NCBI RefSeq assembly: GCF_018224885.1
Contig: NZ_JAGTXB010000008.1
Location: 248,001 to 312,000, forward strand
Direction: 5' to 3'
DNA: 64,000 bases
From: Chitinophaga hostae
Lineage (GTDB): Bacteria; Bacteroidota; Bacteroidia; Chitinophagales; Chitinophagaceae
The position numbers and the translations under genes were made by a program. Positions 1-8,605 of the stretch are shown here, one piece after another. The notes below the pieces were generated by a model. That model was not told where the DNA came from, did not search any database, and was given only the letters and a program-made list of their open reading frames with translations. Within the stretch, counting starts at the first letter, position 1; the number at the start of each line of letters is the position of its first letter.

Positions 1-383
1 AGTCTTCCTTCATTACCCCTGCCGAAGAAACCCGTACGCCGTTGAGTGCGGCCTTTTATGCACCCACTGGCCTTTCGTTTGCCAATAACTATGAAACCCG
101 CGGCGAGCTGCCTAACACGCAGGGCGGGCTTACACTTGACCGCAAGGGTATTTTAGTTACTTCATTCAACAAAAGAGGAGCTGAGGCAACGATTCGTTTT
201 TGGGAAGAAGCAGGTCGTTCAGGAAAATGCAGGGTAACACTTCCAAAGCATGCTTCATTCAAAAAAGCCTACCTGTGCAACCTACGGGGAGAACAGCTGG
301 ATAAAAACGGGATCGTCATTTCAAACAATTCCTTTGCATTTGACATCGGTGCTAACCAACCCAGGACCTTTATCCTGAGATAG
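1..383 (+). CDS. C-terminal end of a probable secreted glycosidase (5' end outside window)
   Basis: The reading frame is open from the first bases and ends with TAG at 381-383, so this is the tail of a longer gene. About 127 residues are visible. They look like a beta-sandwich: a stretch around TSFNKRGAEATIRFWEEAG, then alternating hydrophobic residues, a NLRGE motif and a closing RTFIL. This pattern is typical of the C-terminal domain of Bacteroidota alpha-mannosidase-like glycosidases (GH38-like), but no catalytic part is in view, so the family is a guess. The next gene starts about 80 bases downstream on the same strand and the following three also suit carbohydrate use, so it may be the upstream member of that operon. 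Confidence 0.5.
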   Translation, partial: SSFITPAEETRTPLSAAFYAPTGLSFANNYETRGELPNTQGGLTLDRKGILVTSFNKRGAEATIRFWEEAGRSGKCRVTLPKHASFKKAYLCNLRGEQLDKNGIVISNNSFAFDIGANQPRTFILR

Positions 384-464
384 CGGGTTTAGTATACCTG
401 GCGTAAAAAAGATCTGAAAGAAAGGCTATGGAAGATTTCATACTCATTGCTCAAACAACCGCTC

Positions 465-1337
465 ATGACTAAAGAACAAGCTTACGTGAAGCCGGAAGGC
501 ATTACCCCGGAAAATATTGCTTTCTATAAAGTATATGGTTACCTGGTGGCGCCGCAGTTATTAAATACGCATGAAATTGATGAACTGAAAAAAGAAACTG
601 CCGCCATTTTCCGTGGTCAGAGAGGGCATGTGGATGGTTTGCTGCCGGTAGCTGCTGCCGAAAGCGATGCGGATGTACTGAAGAAATACGTGGCTATTCA
701 TTTCCCTCATAAAATTTCCCCACTGGTTCATCAGTATTTGTTTCATCCCAAAATTGTGGAGGTGCTGACCAATGCGGTTAGCCCGAATGTAAAGTGCATG
801 CAGTCGATGCTGTTTGTAAAAGGTCCTGGCAAAGCGGGTCAGGCCTGGCACCAGGATGAGTTTTATATTCCCACAAGAGATCAATCGCTGATTGGCGTGT
901 GGATTGCAATCGACGATGCCACCATTGAGAATGGCTGTCTGTGGATCATTCCCGGCCGCCCCGGTTACATGATGCCCAGGGTAAAAAATGACAATACCGA
1001 ATATGCGGATGTGGATACCATTGATGTATCCGGATGTAAAGAAGAGATGATACCGGTGGAAGTAGCCAAAGGTTCGGTAGTATTTTTCAACGGTTATACC
1101 TTACACAGCTCCCGCCGGAATAAAACAACCGACTGTTTCCGAACAGCGTTGGTGAATCATTATATGAGTGCGGAGTCGATGCTTCCCTGGGATCAGGATG
1201 GAAAGTTACCTGCCACTGAAGACCTCAGGGATATTGTTATGATAGCAGGTGAAGATCCCTATGGGTGGAAAGGAACGATAACAGCCAACCAGCCGTATCT
1301 TCGCCCGGAGGTATTACAAATCAAAACCAATTTATAA
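465..1337 (+). CDS. Phytanoyl-CoA dioxygenase (PhyH) family protein
   Basis: A 290-residue non-haem Fe(II)/2-oxoglutarate oxygenase. The iron ligands are visible as H129-x-D131 in AWHQDEF and H214 in GYTLHSS, followed by RR for 2-oxoglutarate binding; this is the PhyH layout and the length fits. No signal peptide is seen, so it is cytoplasmic. I chose ATG 465; a TTG at 447 in the same frame would add six residues. The stop is 3 bases before the next ATG, so it is co-translated with the sugar isomerase. PhyH relatives occur in Bacteroidota carbohydrate loci, but the substrate cannot be read from the sequence. Confidence 0.85.
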   Translation: MTKEQAYVKPEGITPENIAFYKVYGYLVAPQLLNTHEIDELKKETAAIFRGQRGHVDGLLPVAAAESDADVLKKYVAIHFPHKISPLVHQYLFHPKIVEVLTNAVSPNVKCMQSMLFVKGPGKAGQAWHQDEFYIPTRDQSLIGVWIAIDDATIENGCLWIIPGRPGYMMPRVKNDNTEYADVDTIDVSGCKEEMIPVEVAKGSVVFFNGYTLHSSRRNKTTDCFRTALVNHYMSAESMLPWDQDGKLPATEDLRDIVMIAGEDPYGWKGTITANQPYLRPEVLQIKTNL

Positions 1338-1340
1338 TCT

Positions 1341-2144
1341 ATGGCAGTTAGTTTTTATTGTCCACGTTGGGGAAGCGAACAGTTAAGCTGGGAAACCTTT
1401 TGTGAGCGGGTAAGTGGCGAAGGGTATAACGGCTTTGAAGCAGGTATCGCCAATAGCGCTACAGAACAGGAACTGCATGAAATATGGAATACCGCGGAGC
1501 GGTACAGGTTACAGGTGATAGCCCAGTTCTACGATAGCGCTACACCTGATTTCCCGAAGCATTTTGATGTGTACAGCGCCTGGCTGGAAAAAATAAAAGC
1601 CTATCCCTGTGTAAAAATTGATTCTCAAACGGGCCGGGATATTTTCAGTTTCGAACAAAACCATTCGCTGGTGAAAGCAGCGCTGGCATTTACTGCCGCT
1701 TCGGGCGTGCCCGTTATGCACGAAACCCACCGGCATAAGTGCTTATTTGCGGCGCATGTAGCAAAAGAATATCTTCAGAAAATTCCGGAATTACAAATCA
1801 CGCTCGATGCTTCGCATTGGGTTTGCGTAGGCGAATCCTTCCTGGACGACCAACCTGAGGCGATGCAGCTGGCTATTGAACGTGCAGCACATATTCATGC
1901 CAGGGTGGGTTATACGGAAGGGCCGCAAATACCTGATCCCCGTATACCTGAATGGCAGCAGGCCGTGGAAGCACATATTGCCTGGTGGGATAAAATAGTG
2001 GCGCGCAATGAAAGCATGACGATTACCTCGGAATTCGGGCCTTATCCTTATATGGTACATTTACCTGGCAATGGCGGCCCGATCAGCAACCAATGGGATA
2101 TAAATGTGTACATGATGCAGCTGCTGAAAAAGCGGTACCAGTAA
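1341..2144 (+). CDS. Sugar phosphate isomerase/epimerase (xylose isomerase-like TIM barrel)
   Basis: 267 residues, cytoplasmic. The N-terminus (FYCPRWG...GYNGFEAGI) and the acidic and His residues at the ends of the predicted strands (VMHETHRHK, TLDASHW, HIHARVG, TSEFGPYPY) match the AP-endonuclease-2 / xylose isomerase-like TIM barrel, which uses a Glu/Asp/His metal site. These enzymes isomerise or epimerise free or phosphorylated sugars. It starts 3 bases after the PhyH stop and precedes a secreted beta-helix protein, so a role in breakdown of an unusual sugar is likely. The exact substrate is unknown. Confidence 0.85.
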   Translation: MAVSFYCPRWGSEQLSWETFCERVSGEGYNGFEAGIANSATEQELHEIWNTAERYRLQVIAQFYDSATPDFPKHFDVYSAWLEKIKAYPCVKIDSQTGRDIFSFEQNHSLVKAALAFTAASGVPVMHETHRHKCLFAAHVAKEYLQKIPELQITLDASHWVCVGESFLDDQPEAMQLAIERAAHIHARVGYTEGPQIPDPRIPEWQQAVEAHIAWWDKIVARNESMTITSEFGPYPYMVHLPGNGGPISNQWDINVYMMQLLKKRYQ

Positions 2145-2208
2145 TGCCTGTATACCTTTGATGGTGCTGGCAACTAAATTGTGTTAATCAGATTTTATTT
2201 AATAACGT

Positions 2209-4149
2209 ATGAAGTGTGTCTTTCTTTTTATTATTACTCTCTTCAGCAGCGGCATTTTTGCCCAAAGCAAGCAGACCAGTGCAGCTGCCTTAAAAGGGAA
2301 AGAATACCATGTATCTGTTAGCGGAGATGATGCCAACGACGGCACTGCATCCAGACCGTTCAAAACCATCATGGCTGCCGCTAACAAGGCCTTGCCGGGC
2401 GATGTGATTACGGTGCATGCCGGTATTTATCGCGAATCGATTGTTCCGCCCCGAGGTGGCAATTCTGATAAAGAACGTATTACTTACCAGGCAGCCAGGG
2501 GAGAAAAAGTGTCGATAAAAGGATCTGAAATACTGCGTGGCTGGCAAAAACTGGATAATGATACCTGGGTGGCAAAAGTTCCCAACAGTTTTTTCGGCAG
2601 CTTCAACCCCTATCATGAACAGATAAAGGGGGACTGGTTTTATCCTGCAACGAAAGACCGCAAATACCTCCGCGGTGCGGTATACCTCAATGGTGATTGG
2701 TTGATGGAAGCCGCGAAGAAAGAAGAGGTGATGAAAGCTGCAGATGAAAAAAATCAAGTCTGGTGGGCCGAGGTGGATTCAACTACTACTACCATTTGGG
2801 CGCAATTTAAAAATACCGATCCCAATAAGGAAACGGTGGAGATCAATGTAAGACCCACCGTATTTTACCCTGACAAATTATTTACGAATTTCATTACGGT
2901 TCGAGGGTTTACACTGGAACAGGCCGCCACCAACTGGGCGCCTCCTACCGCCGAGCAACCGGGGTTGATAGGCACTAACTGGAGCAGGGGATGGATTATT
3001 GAAAACAACACCGTGCAGTATTCCAAATGCGTAGGTATTGCCCTGGGAAAATATGGCGATGCATTTGATAACAAAAACACGGAATCGGCAGAGGGTTACG
3101 TGGGCACTATTAACCGTGCATTGGCTTTTGGCTGGAACAAGGCAACCATCGGCGGACACCTGGTGCGTAACAATACCATTGCGTACTGCGAGCAAACCGG
3201 TATTGTGGGCAGCATGGGTTGCGCTTTCAGCGTAATAGAAAACAATACCATTCATGATATTCATATCCGTCGACTCTTTAGCGGTGCAGAAATGGCCGGG
3301 ATAAAATTCCACGGCGCCGTAGATGTGCAAATCAAAAACAATCACATTTACCGCACCAACATGGGCATTTGGCTCGACTGGATGGCGCAGGGCATACAGG
3401 TAAAAAACAACCTGATGCATGATAATTCCCTGGATATATTTTTAGAAGTGGATCATGGTCCTATGCTGGTAAGTAACAACGTGTTGCTGTCCGAAACGAG
3501 TTTACTGATGAACTCCAGCGGCGCTGCGTTTGTGCATAATATTTTTGGTGGCAAGATGGATGTAGTCAATTATGATGGCCGCTTAACGCCTTATCATCTC
3601 CCCCACTCTACTTCTGTTGCCGCTTTGCACGATAACCCGGGAGGCGATATACAATTCATCAACAACCTTTTTGTACGGAAAGCGAATGCCAGCCAGTACA
3701 GCAAGGCTTTGTTACCTGTACGCTTTGATGGGAATGTATACACCAAAGGAACTGTAAGGGCAATTTCGGCTGATCAAAAACAGCGGTTTGGTGAAATGGG
3801 CACCAATGCCCAGGCACAAATGAAAAAATATAAGGAGCAGCAGGCGACAGAAAAAAATGCGGTAGTACAAAATGAATTTGATGCAGTGGCTGAATTGAAA
3901 ACGGAAAAAGACGGTATGTACCTGGATATTGTATTCGATAAAAACTGGCTGAGTACCCAACAGCGCAAACTGGTTACCAGCGCTACGTTGGGCCGGGTGA
4001 TTGTTCCGGATCTGCCATTTGAGAACACCGATGGTACCCCTGTTCAGATCGATACGGATTATTCCGGTAAAAAGAGAAACCCGGCCAATCCGTCACCGGG
4101 ACCTTTTGAAATTACAACTGGTGGGAAACAGAAAATTAAAGTGTGGTAG
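2209..4149 (+). CDS. Secreted right-handed parallel beta-helix protein, probable polysaccharide-active enzyme
   Basis: 646 residues with a signal peptide (hydrophobic run ending in FAQ near residue 19). After it comes the block YHVSVSGDDANDGTASRPFKT, typical of the start of secreted beta-helix proteins (DUF1565 / pectate-lyase-like fold). The middle (about 240-480) is rich in NNT, NNHI and NNLF turns spaced as in beta-helix coils. The C-terminus has a short beta module without repeats. Such proteins are glycoside hydrolases or polysaccharide lyases, or bind glycans; I could not pick out a catalytic pair. It follows the isomerase by 64 bases and ends at a shared terminator. Together with the upstream genes it suggests extracellular glycan cutting feeding intracellular sugar conversion. 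Confidence 0.75.
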   Translation: MKCVFLFIITLFSSGIFAQSKQTSAAALKGKEYHVSVSGDDANDGTASRPFKTIMAAANKALPGDVITVHAGIYRESIVPPRGGNSDKERITYQAARGEKVSIKGSEILRGWQKLDNDTWVAKVPNSFFGSFNPYHEQIKGDWFYPATKDRKYLRGAVYLNGDWLMEAAKKEEVMKAADEKNQVWWAEVDSTTTTIWAQFKNTDPNKETVEINVRPTVFYPDKLFTNFITVRGFTLEQAATNWAPPTAEQPGLIGTNWSRGWIIENNTVQYSKCVGIALGKYGDAFDNKNTESAEGYVGTINRALAFGWNKATIGGHLVRNNTIAYCEQTGIVGSMGCAFSVIENNTIHDIHIRRLFSGAEMAGIKFHGAVDVQIKNNHIYRTNMGIWLDWMAQGIQVKNNLMHDNSLDIFLEVDHGPMLVSNNVLLSETSLLMNSSGAAFVHNIFGGKMDVVNYDGRLTPYHLPHSTSVAALHDNPGGDIQFINNLFVRKANASQYSKALLPVRFDGNVYTKGTVRAISADQKQRFGEMGTNAQAQMKKYKEQQATEKNAVVQNEFDAVAELKTEKDGMYLDIVFDKNWLSTQQRKLVTSATLGRVIVPDLPFENTDGTPVQIDTDYSGKKRNPANPSPGPFEITTGGKQKIKVW

Positions 4150-4175
4150 CTGCGAGAGAATAAATTCAATATGGG

Positions 4176-4210
4176 ATAGCTGCAGCCATTGCAGCTATTC
4201 TTTTTTATTA
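4176..4210. terminator. Terminator between converging genes
   Basis: A perfect 9-bp stem (4176-4184 with 4190-4198), loop of 5, is followed on the plus strand by TTCTTTTTTATT. It lies right after the beta-helix gene and overlaps the end of the DUF2200 gene on the other strand. Confidence 0.75.
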
Positions 4211-4558
4211 CTTTCTCAATATCTTCTCCATTTTTTTTCCTTTTGCTAATTCATCAATCAACTTATCTAAATACCTGATTTTTTGCATTAGCTTATCTTC
4301 GATTTCTTCTACCCTATAGCCGCAGATCAGGCCGGTAATTTTTGATACATTGGGGTTCATCTGCGGTGCATCCGCAAAAAAAGTTTCAAAATCTGTTTTG
4401 TTGTCGAGGTGTTGTTGAAATTGCTGTTGATCATATCCCGTCAGCCAAAAAATGATTTCATCTACTTCGGCTGCTGTACGTCCTTTCCTCTCCACTTTCT
4501 TAATATAGAGCGGATAAACGCTGGCAAAAGACATTTTGAATATTTTTGTATTATTCAT
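4208..4558 (-). CDS. DUF2200 family protein
   Basis: 116 residues, no signal peptide or membrane segment. The sequence from MSFASVYPLYIKKVERKGRT through EVDEIIFWLTGY to the Lys-rich end matches the DUF2200 family in length and motif order, as I remember it (WLTGY, the FFADAPQMNPN block, ITGLICGYRVEEI). Members are small cytoplasmic proteins of unknown function common in Bacteroidota and Firmicutes. It is a single-gene unit facing the beta-helix gene, and its stop codon lies within the shared terminator region. Confidence 0.8.
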   Translation of the reverse strand: MNNTKIFKMSFASVYPLYIKKVERKGRTAAEVDEIIFWLTGYDQQQFQQHLDNKTDFETFFADAPQMNPNVSKITGLICGYRVEEIEDKLMQKIRYLDKLIDELAKGKKMEKILRK

Positions 4559-4684
4559 ACCGGGTTGTTGTTACAGGATTTTATTATACCAATAGCCACA
4601 GTGACAGTGCAACGAATTTACTAAAATAATGGAATCACAGGTATAAGTACGTGCTTTTAAAGTCCCGGTTGTAAATAGCTAAAA

Positions 4685-5134
4685 ATGTCTACCTTTCCCG
4701 AAACTACTTATATGTTAGACCCACAGATCAGCGAAAGAATCAATGCCAGTTTTGGCCGGCAAAAGCTCATGCAATTTTATGGCGCCACCATTGAAGGTAT
4801 CGACAATGGATTTATGGCGATTGCCGTGCCTCCCACCGACTTCCTGTTGCGTACCTCCGGTATTTTTCATGGGGGAGTAATTGCCGCGCTGGCCGATACC
4901 GCGGGTGGCTACGCCGCCACCACGCTTTACCCGCAAGATGTTTCCTTCCTGACCATAGAATTTAAAATCAATTTTCTCCGGCAGGCCAAAGGAGAAAAGC
5001 TCATCGCGAAAGCCACCGTGATCAAGGGAGGCGCCACTATTACCGTGGTGCAAACTGATCTTTTCATTCTTAACAACGATAAAGAAGCACAAGTGGCCAC
5101 CTCTTTAATCACCCTTATAAAAGCCAGCAAATAA
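4685..5134 (+). CDS. PaaI-family thioesterase (hotdog fold)
   Basis: 149 residues with the hotdog pattern: GFMAIAVPPTDFLLRTSGIFHGGVIAALADTAGG (about 41-75) contains the helix-entry HGG and the Asp of ADTAGG used for catalysis in PaaI-type acyl-CoA thioesterases, followed by a second strand set (TIEFKINFLRQAKGEKLIAKA). It likely hydrolyses aromatic or medium acyl-CoA thioesters in the cytoplasm. The stop is 3 bases before the DinB gene, so the two are one transcript. The substrate cannot be inferred from context. Confidence 0.85.
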   Translation: MSTFPETTYMLDPQISERINASFGRQKLMQFYGATIEGIDNGFMAIAVPPTDFLLRTSGIFHGGVIAALADTAGGYAATTLYPQDVSFLTIEFKINFLRQAKGEKLIAKATVIKGGATITVVQTDLFILNNDKEAQVATSLITLIKASK

Positions 5135-5137
5135 GTT

Positions 5138-5668
5138 ATGGAAATTCTTAGCATCCCCCCTTTCCTCGAATACTACGATAAAGTAAGGGAACGTACCCTA
5201 AGGTTGATTAAAGTAGTTCCCCCGGATCAGCTGGACTGGTCGTACCGGCCCGGAAAATTCAGCATCGGCGACCAGATCAGGCATATTGCCACCATTGAAA
5301 GATATATGTTTGCCGAAACCATTGCCGGCCGGAAAAGCGCCTACCAGGGCTGCGGTAAAGACCTGGCTGACGGCTACGATAACGTTGTGACCTTCTTCAA
5401 CGAACTGCACCAGCAGTCACTCGACATCTTCCGGCAGCTGAGCGATGCGGACCTGCAACGTAAATGCACTACGCCCGGCGGTGTAGAAATGCGCATATGG
5501 AAGTGGATGCGTGCCATGGTGGAACATGAAATTCATCATCGTGGCGAACTGTATATTTACCTCAACCTGCTGGATGTAAAAACGCCGCCCATGTATGGGC
5601 TTACAGCGGAACAGGTAGCACAAAACAGCACGCCCATAGCAGGAAGCGAAAAAAATCCGGGGAAATAA
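5138..5668 (+). CDS. DinB family protein
   Basis: 176 residues forming a predicted four-helix bundle. The usual three metal-ligand histidines are present: one in IGDQIRHIATIE and two in the VEHEIHHRGELYIYL segment, the hallmark of the DinB/YfiT superfamily (zinc or nickel dependent, often thiol transferases or hydrolases). Length is normal. It is coupled to the thioesterase gene upstream (3-base gap) and followed 39 bases later by the tRNA gene. Its chemistry is unknown. Confidence 0.85.
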   Translation: MEILSIPPFLEYYDKVRERTLRLIKVVPPDQLDWSYRPGKFSIGDQIRHIATIERYMFAETIAGRKSAYQGCGKDLADGYDNVVTFFNELHQQSLDIFRQLSDADLQRKCTTPGGVEMRIWKWMRAMVEHEIHHRGELYIYLNLLDVKTPPMYGLTAEQVAQNSTPIAGSEKNPGK

Positions 5669-5707
5669 TTGGGAGAATTAAAAAAGGTCATTAAATTAGA
5701 TTGATAA

Positions 5708-5781
5708 CGGGATGTAGCGCAGCCCGGTAGCGCGCTTCGTTCGGGACGAAGAGGCCGCTGGTTCGAATCCAGTCATCCCGA
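5708..5781 (+). tRNA. tRNA-Pro (anticodon CGG)
   Basis: A complete cloverleaf: acceptor CGGGATG (5708-5714) pairs with CATCCCG (5774-5780), discriminator A 5781. D stem GCGC/GCGC, anticodon stem CTTCG/CGAAG with loop TTCGGGA giving anticodon CGG at 5742-5744, a 5-base variable loop, and T arm with TTCGAAT between GCTGG and CCAGT. The 3' CCA is not encoded. It reads codon CCG. A terminator follows at once. Confidence 0.97.
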
Positions 5782-5785
5782 CTTG

Positions 5786-5828
5786 ACAGGGCAAATGAGA
5801 CCTATGCTCGTTTGTCCTGTTTTTATTT
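5786..5828 (+). terminator. Terminator of the tRNA-Pro transcript
   Basis: A 10-bp stem with one G-T pair (5786-5795 with 5811-5820) and a 15-base loop, followed by TTTTATTTT. It begins 5 bases after the tRNA, as expected for its terminator. A related terminator with the same downstream tail is found at 9982-10050. Confidence 0.8.
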
Positions 5829-5857
5829 TGGGTAAAATCTTTGTCCAACGCGTATAT
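5786..5857 (+). repeat. Left copy of an imperfect direct repeat (terminator plus tail)
   Basis: The tail at 5835-5857 (AAATCTTTGTCC then AACGCGTATAT) recurs at 10027-10050 with one extra T and two changes, and in both places sits behind a GACA...TGTC type terminator. The two copies bracket the AT-rich genes between 5894 and 9800. Confidence 0.5.
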
Positions 5858-5893
5858 GAGGCGCGCCGCTTCATTGTGTTGGCGGTAGCTTAG

Positions 5894-7375
5894 CTATTCA
5901 ATTTTCACAGCTTGTATTTTATACCCGTTATCATTAATTTCAAAGCCAATTATTTTATTGCTTTTGTCTTTTGTAAATCTTTGTTCCGATCCAGCTATTT
6001 CCAACATAAAAAAATCAGTATCAGAAGTAAAATAAATTTTGTATTTCGTTTTACTATCCAACCTTATCATCAAACCTTCTTTCTCCAGGGTAACATTAAG
6101 TGTATTTCTATGTAGTTTGTAGTTTCCTGTGTATGATTTCAATATTTCGTTATTTACGGTAACAACTTTTTTAATTTTCGGAGTATAAAAGTCTTTCCAG
6201 TTATAAACAGCAGCCAGGGAATTTATTACTTCATATAACAGGCTTCCATTATCGGTATTTGCCATTACTACGGCTCCATTCCCATTTTCCATGCTGCCGT
6301 AATATGCGGCAACAAAGCCTTCATCGGAACCATCATGGTTAAAATATTTTTCATTTCCCTTTTTAATAATAAATACTCCTAACGCTGCAGAGCTATCAAT
6401 ATAAGGGGTCAATCTAAGCCTCGTTGTTTCCGGAGAAAGTATTTTATTGCTTTTTCCTTGTAAGGATAGTTGTGTTTCTATAATATATTTAGCTAAATCT
6501 GTAGGGTTTGTCCATAGGCCCGCAGCAGCTTGTTCAGGATAAATATGATACTTCCCCTTCACTTCTTTCCCATCATTATAATAACCTGTTGCTAATAAAT
6601 TTTCTTTATCTGCAGGCGGCGGTTGGGTGTAAAAACTATTGCTCATTCCCATTGGATTTAATACATTGTTCCGCATGTATGTGTCGTACCGTTGCCCTGT
6701 TACATCTTGCAATATTAGTTGCGATATGGTTGTTCCCCCACCTGAATATTGAGATTTAAGAGAAGGCTCATACATTGACCGAATCGCTTTACTGTTAGCC
6801 GGCTTTTCGCCATTTAAAATTTGTATCAGGGCAGGTATGGTATCTCCTTTTTCATAGCCGTCAAATCCGTGTACTGTTAATCCTGCTGTATGACTTAACA
6901 GGTTTGCTATCGTTATTTTTTTTCCTTTTGATAGAGAGTCATAAGGAAATTTCCATGATTTCAAGTAAATATTAATATCTGAATCAAGATTCAGTGTGCC
7001 TTCCTGTACTAATTTTAAAATACCAACTCCATTTAATGATTTGCTGATGGAACCTGCCTGGAATAATGTATTTATTGTAACTGGCCGTTGTTCCGCGCTA
7101 TCTGCCCAACCATATCCTTTTGCCCACTCGATTTTATAATCTTTTATCAATGCGATGCTTACTCCGTTTACATGATTACTTTTCATTCTGTCGGCAAGTG
7201 TAAATTGCTGGTTCCCTATTTGCACCCATAAGCCTAAATTGTTTTCGAACTGTTTGATCTTTTTTTCTACTTCTTTAGAATAGGTTGTATTGTTTTGTGC
7301 AGATAGATTACTTGTTTGGATACAAATGAATAGAGATAAAAAAAACGATGTAAAAACTTTTGTATGTTTAGTCAT
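5894..7375 (-). CDS. Secreted serine hydrolase (beta-lactamase / PBP class C family)
   Basis: 493 residues. A signal peptide spans about 1-27 (ends NLSAQ). The catalytic S109-x-x-K112 box (SISK, within FQAGSISKSLNG) and the Y210-S-G box match the family, and NHDGSDEGF near 350 takes the place of the KTG box. After the catalytic domain comes a C-terminal beta domain (about 395-493), as in peptidase S12-like proteins. It probably acts in the periplasm on peptides, D-amino acid esters or related substrates rather than as a true beta-lactamase. Its base composition is clearly more AT-rich than the genes before the tRNA, which fits acquisition with the neighbouring block. Confidence 0.88.
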   Translation of the reverse strand: MTKHTKVFTSFFLSLFICIQTSNLSAQNNTTYSKEVEKKIKQFENNLGLWVQIGNQQFTLADRMKSNHVNGVSIALIKDYKIEWAKGYGWADSAEQRPVTINTLFQAGSISKSLNGVGILKLVQEGTLNLDSDINIYLKSWKFPYDSLSKGKKITIANLLSHTAGLTVHGFDGYEKGDTIPALIQILNGEKPANSKAIRSMYEPSLKSQYSGGGTTISQLILQDVTGQRYDTYMRNNVLNPMGMSNSFYTQPPPADKENLLATGYYNDGKEVKGKYHIYPEQAAAGLWTNPTDLAKYIIETQLSLQGKSNKILSPETTRLRLTPYIDSSAALGVFIIKKGNEKYFNHDGSDEGFVAAYYGSMENGNGAVVMANTDNGSLLYEVINSLAAVYNWKDFYTPKIKKVVTVNNEILKSYTGNYKLHRNTLNVTLEKEGLMIRLDSKTKYKIYFTSDTDFFMLEIAGSEQRFTKDKSNKIIGFEINDNGYKIQAVKIE

Positions 7376-7429
7376 AATGATATATTAAGAACTCCTTCGT
7401 ACATAAGATTATTTAAACGTATAAATGAG

Positions 7430-7467
7430 TGTATTGCTGATTTTGAATCTTCAAAATCAGCAATACA
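7430..7467. terminator. Perfect 18-bp inverted repeat, probable terminator
   Basis: 7430-7447 and 7450-7467 are exact reverse complements with a 2-base centre. The hairpin begins 2 bases beyond the stop codon of the propeller-fragment gene. The plus-strand flank is TATTATTTTTG; the minus-strand flank is only mildly T-rich, so termination efficiency on that strand is uncertain. Confidence 0.65.
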
Positions 7468-7469
7468 TA

Positions 7470-7973
7470 TTATTTTTGACCCGCTGCACTTTTAAAGTCC
7501 GTAAACATCTTTCCATCATAACAATGCACCCCAGCTCCAGATCCAAACCAAATACTTCCATCGTTAGCTTCCAAAAGTCCCAAAAAAGCTGGCGGTCCTG
7601 ACATAATTTCGGTTACAGTAGGCTTTTTGTTGTACAAGGGCTTGTAATCATAACGAGAAAGTGCCCAGACTGATCCACCACGAGGATCTATGCTACCTGT
7701 AGTCCAGATGTTTCCCTTTTTATGCATAAGCCCCCCTCTGCGACACCTTAGTAAAGGTTCTGCTATCATAATGTTTCCGTTTCTATCTTGCGTTACATTC
7801 CGAACCTGACTCATAGGCACCTTGGAGCTAGTCAACTCTTTAAGTTGAGATTCGGAGTAGCCATTGTGCTCTTTACTGAAATTATCTTGTAATACGTTTG
7901 TTTGGTTTTGTCTACCAGAGGCGGTGTGAAAAACAACCATCAGGAACAAAGCATATACTTGCATGTATTTCAT
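7470..7973 (-). CDS. Short secreted protein with one two-component-regulator propeller motif (possible fragment)
   Basis: 167 residues with an N-terminal hydrophobic segment (signal peptide, about 1-20). Near the C-terminus DGSIWFGSGAGVHCYDGKMF is the repeat unit seen in the ligand-binding beta-propellers of hybrid two-component sensors, and an earlier weaker copy is near DRNGNIMIAEP. A working propeller needs many such units and is normally several hundred residues, so this is either a truncated descendant or a minimal variant. The next gene upstream ends 11 bases before its ATG, so the two are likely co-transcribed. Function unknown. Confidence 0.6.
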   Translation of the reverse strand: MKYMQVYALFLMVVFHTASGRQNQTNVLQDNFSKEHNGYSESQLKELTSSKVPMSQVRNVTQDRNGNIMIAEPLLRCRRGGLMHKKGNIWTTGSIDPRGGSVWALSRYDYKPLYNKKPTVTEIMSGPPAFLGLLEANDGSIWFGSGAGVHCYDGKMFTDFKSAAGQK

Positions 7974-7984
7974 AATTTATCTAC

Positions 7985-8605
7985 TCAGCAACCGCCTTTG
8001 TTAGGGGCACGTTTATAAATTATTTTACTATCTCGTTCTATATAGTCGCCCGCTACTATTGGATATGAATACTTGGGCGCGTACGATACACCACGACTTC
8101 TTATAATTATCTTGTCGTTAACTTTCAGGCTACGCAATTGCTGAAATTCATTAGACTTTTCCAGCCCAAAACTGAGAATATAATCGTCACCATCCATCCT
8201 GACCATCACTCCGAAACCTAATCGTGAGCCTGGCGGAAGAGACAAAGAGGTTACAACAGCTTCCATATTGGTAGAATCATTTATGTGCTTGTTTATTTTA
8301 GCAGCACCGTCAAGCACTTTTTTACCTTCTGGAGACGCTTTCCATTCTTTGAACTTTATACCCTCCGGGGTAGCCTCCCATCGTTTCAATTCGGCTGCCC
8401 TTTCAGCAGCAGAGAGTGGCTTGGAGGTCGGTTTTTTAGAAGCTTCATTTTTGATTTCGTGATTAGCAAATACTAGTCCGCTTACCACAACCAGCAGTAA
8501 GATCAGCGCATAAATAACTTTTTTCATATTTTTTGTGGGTTTAATTAACATAGATCTATCGCCAGATAAATCAGATTTGATTAAGGCCTTTCTTTTATTT
8601 TCCAT
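7985..8605 (-). CDS. Membrane-anchored protein of unknown function
   Basis: 206 residues from ATG 8605, with a hydrophobic segment (VIYALILLLVVVSGLVFA) at about 30-47; an internal ATG at 8527 would make this a plain N-terminal signal peptide or anchor and may be the true start. The rest is periplasmic: a Lys/Glu-rich stretch with TPEGIKFKEWKASPEGKKV, then a beta-rich domain ending in KGGC. I do not recognise the family. A good TAnnTTTG promoter box lies 22 bases upstream of 8605. The propeller-fragment gene follows 11 bases downstream, suggesting joint function. Confidence 0.65.
   Translation of the reverse strand: MENKRKALIKSDLSGDRSMLIKPTKNMKKVIYALILLLVVVSGLVFANHEIKNEASKKPTSKPLSAAERAAELKRWEATPEGIKFKEWKASPEGKKVLDGAAKINKHINDSTNMEAVVTSLSLPPGSRLGFGVMVRMDGDDYILSFGLEKSNEFQQLRSLKVNDKIIIRSRGVSYAPKYSYPIVAGDYIERDSKIIYKRAPNKGGC

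Noticed and set aside
4208..4558. DUF2200 gene as part of a toxin-antitoxin pair
   Set aside because: It has no small partner gene next to it and no toxin motif.
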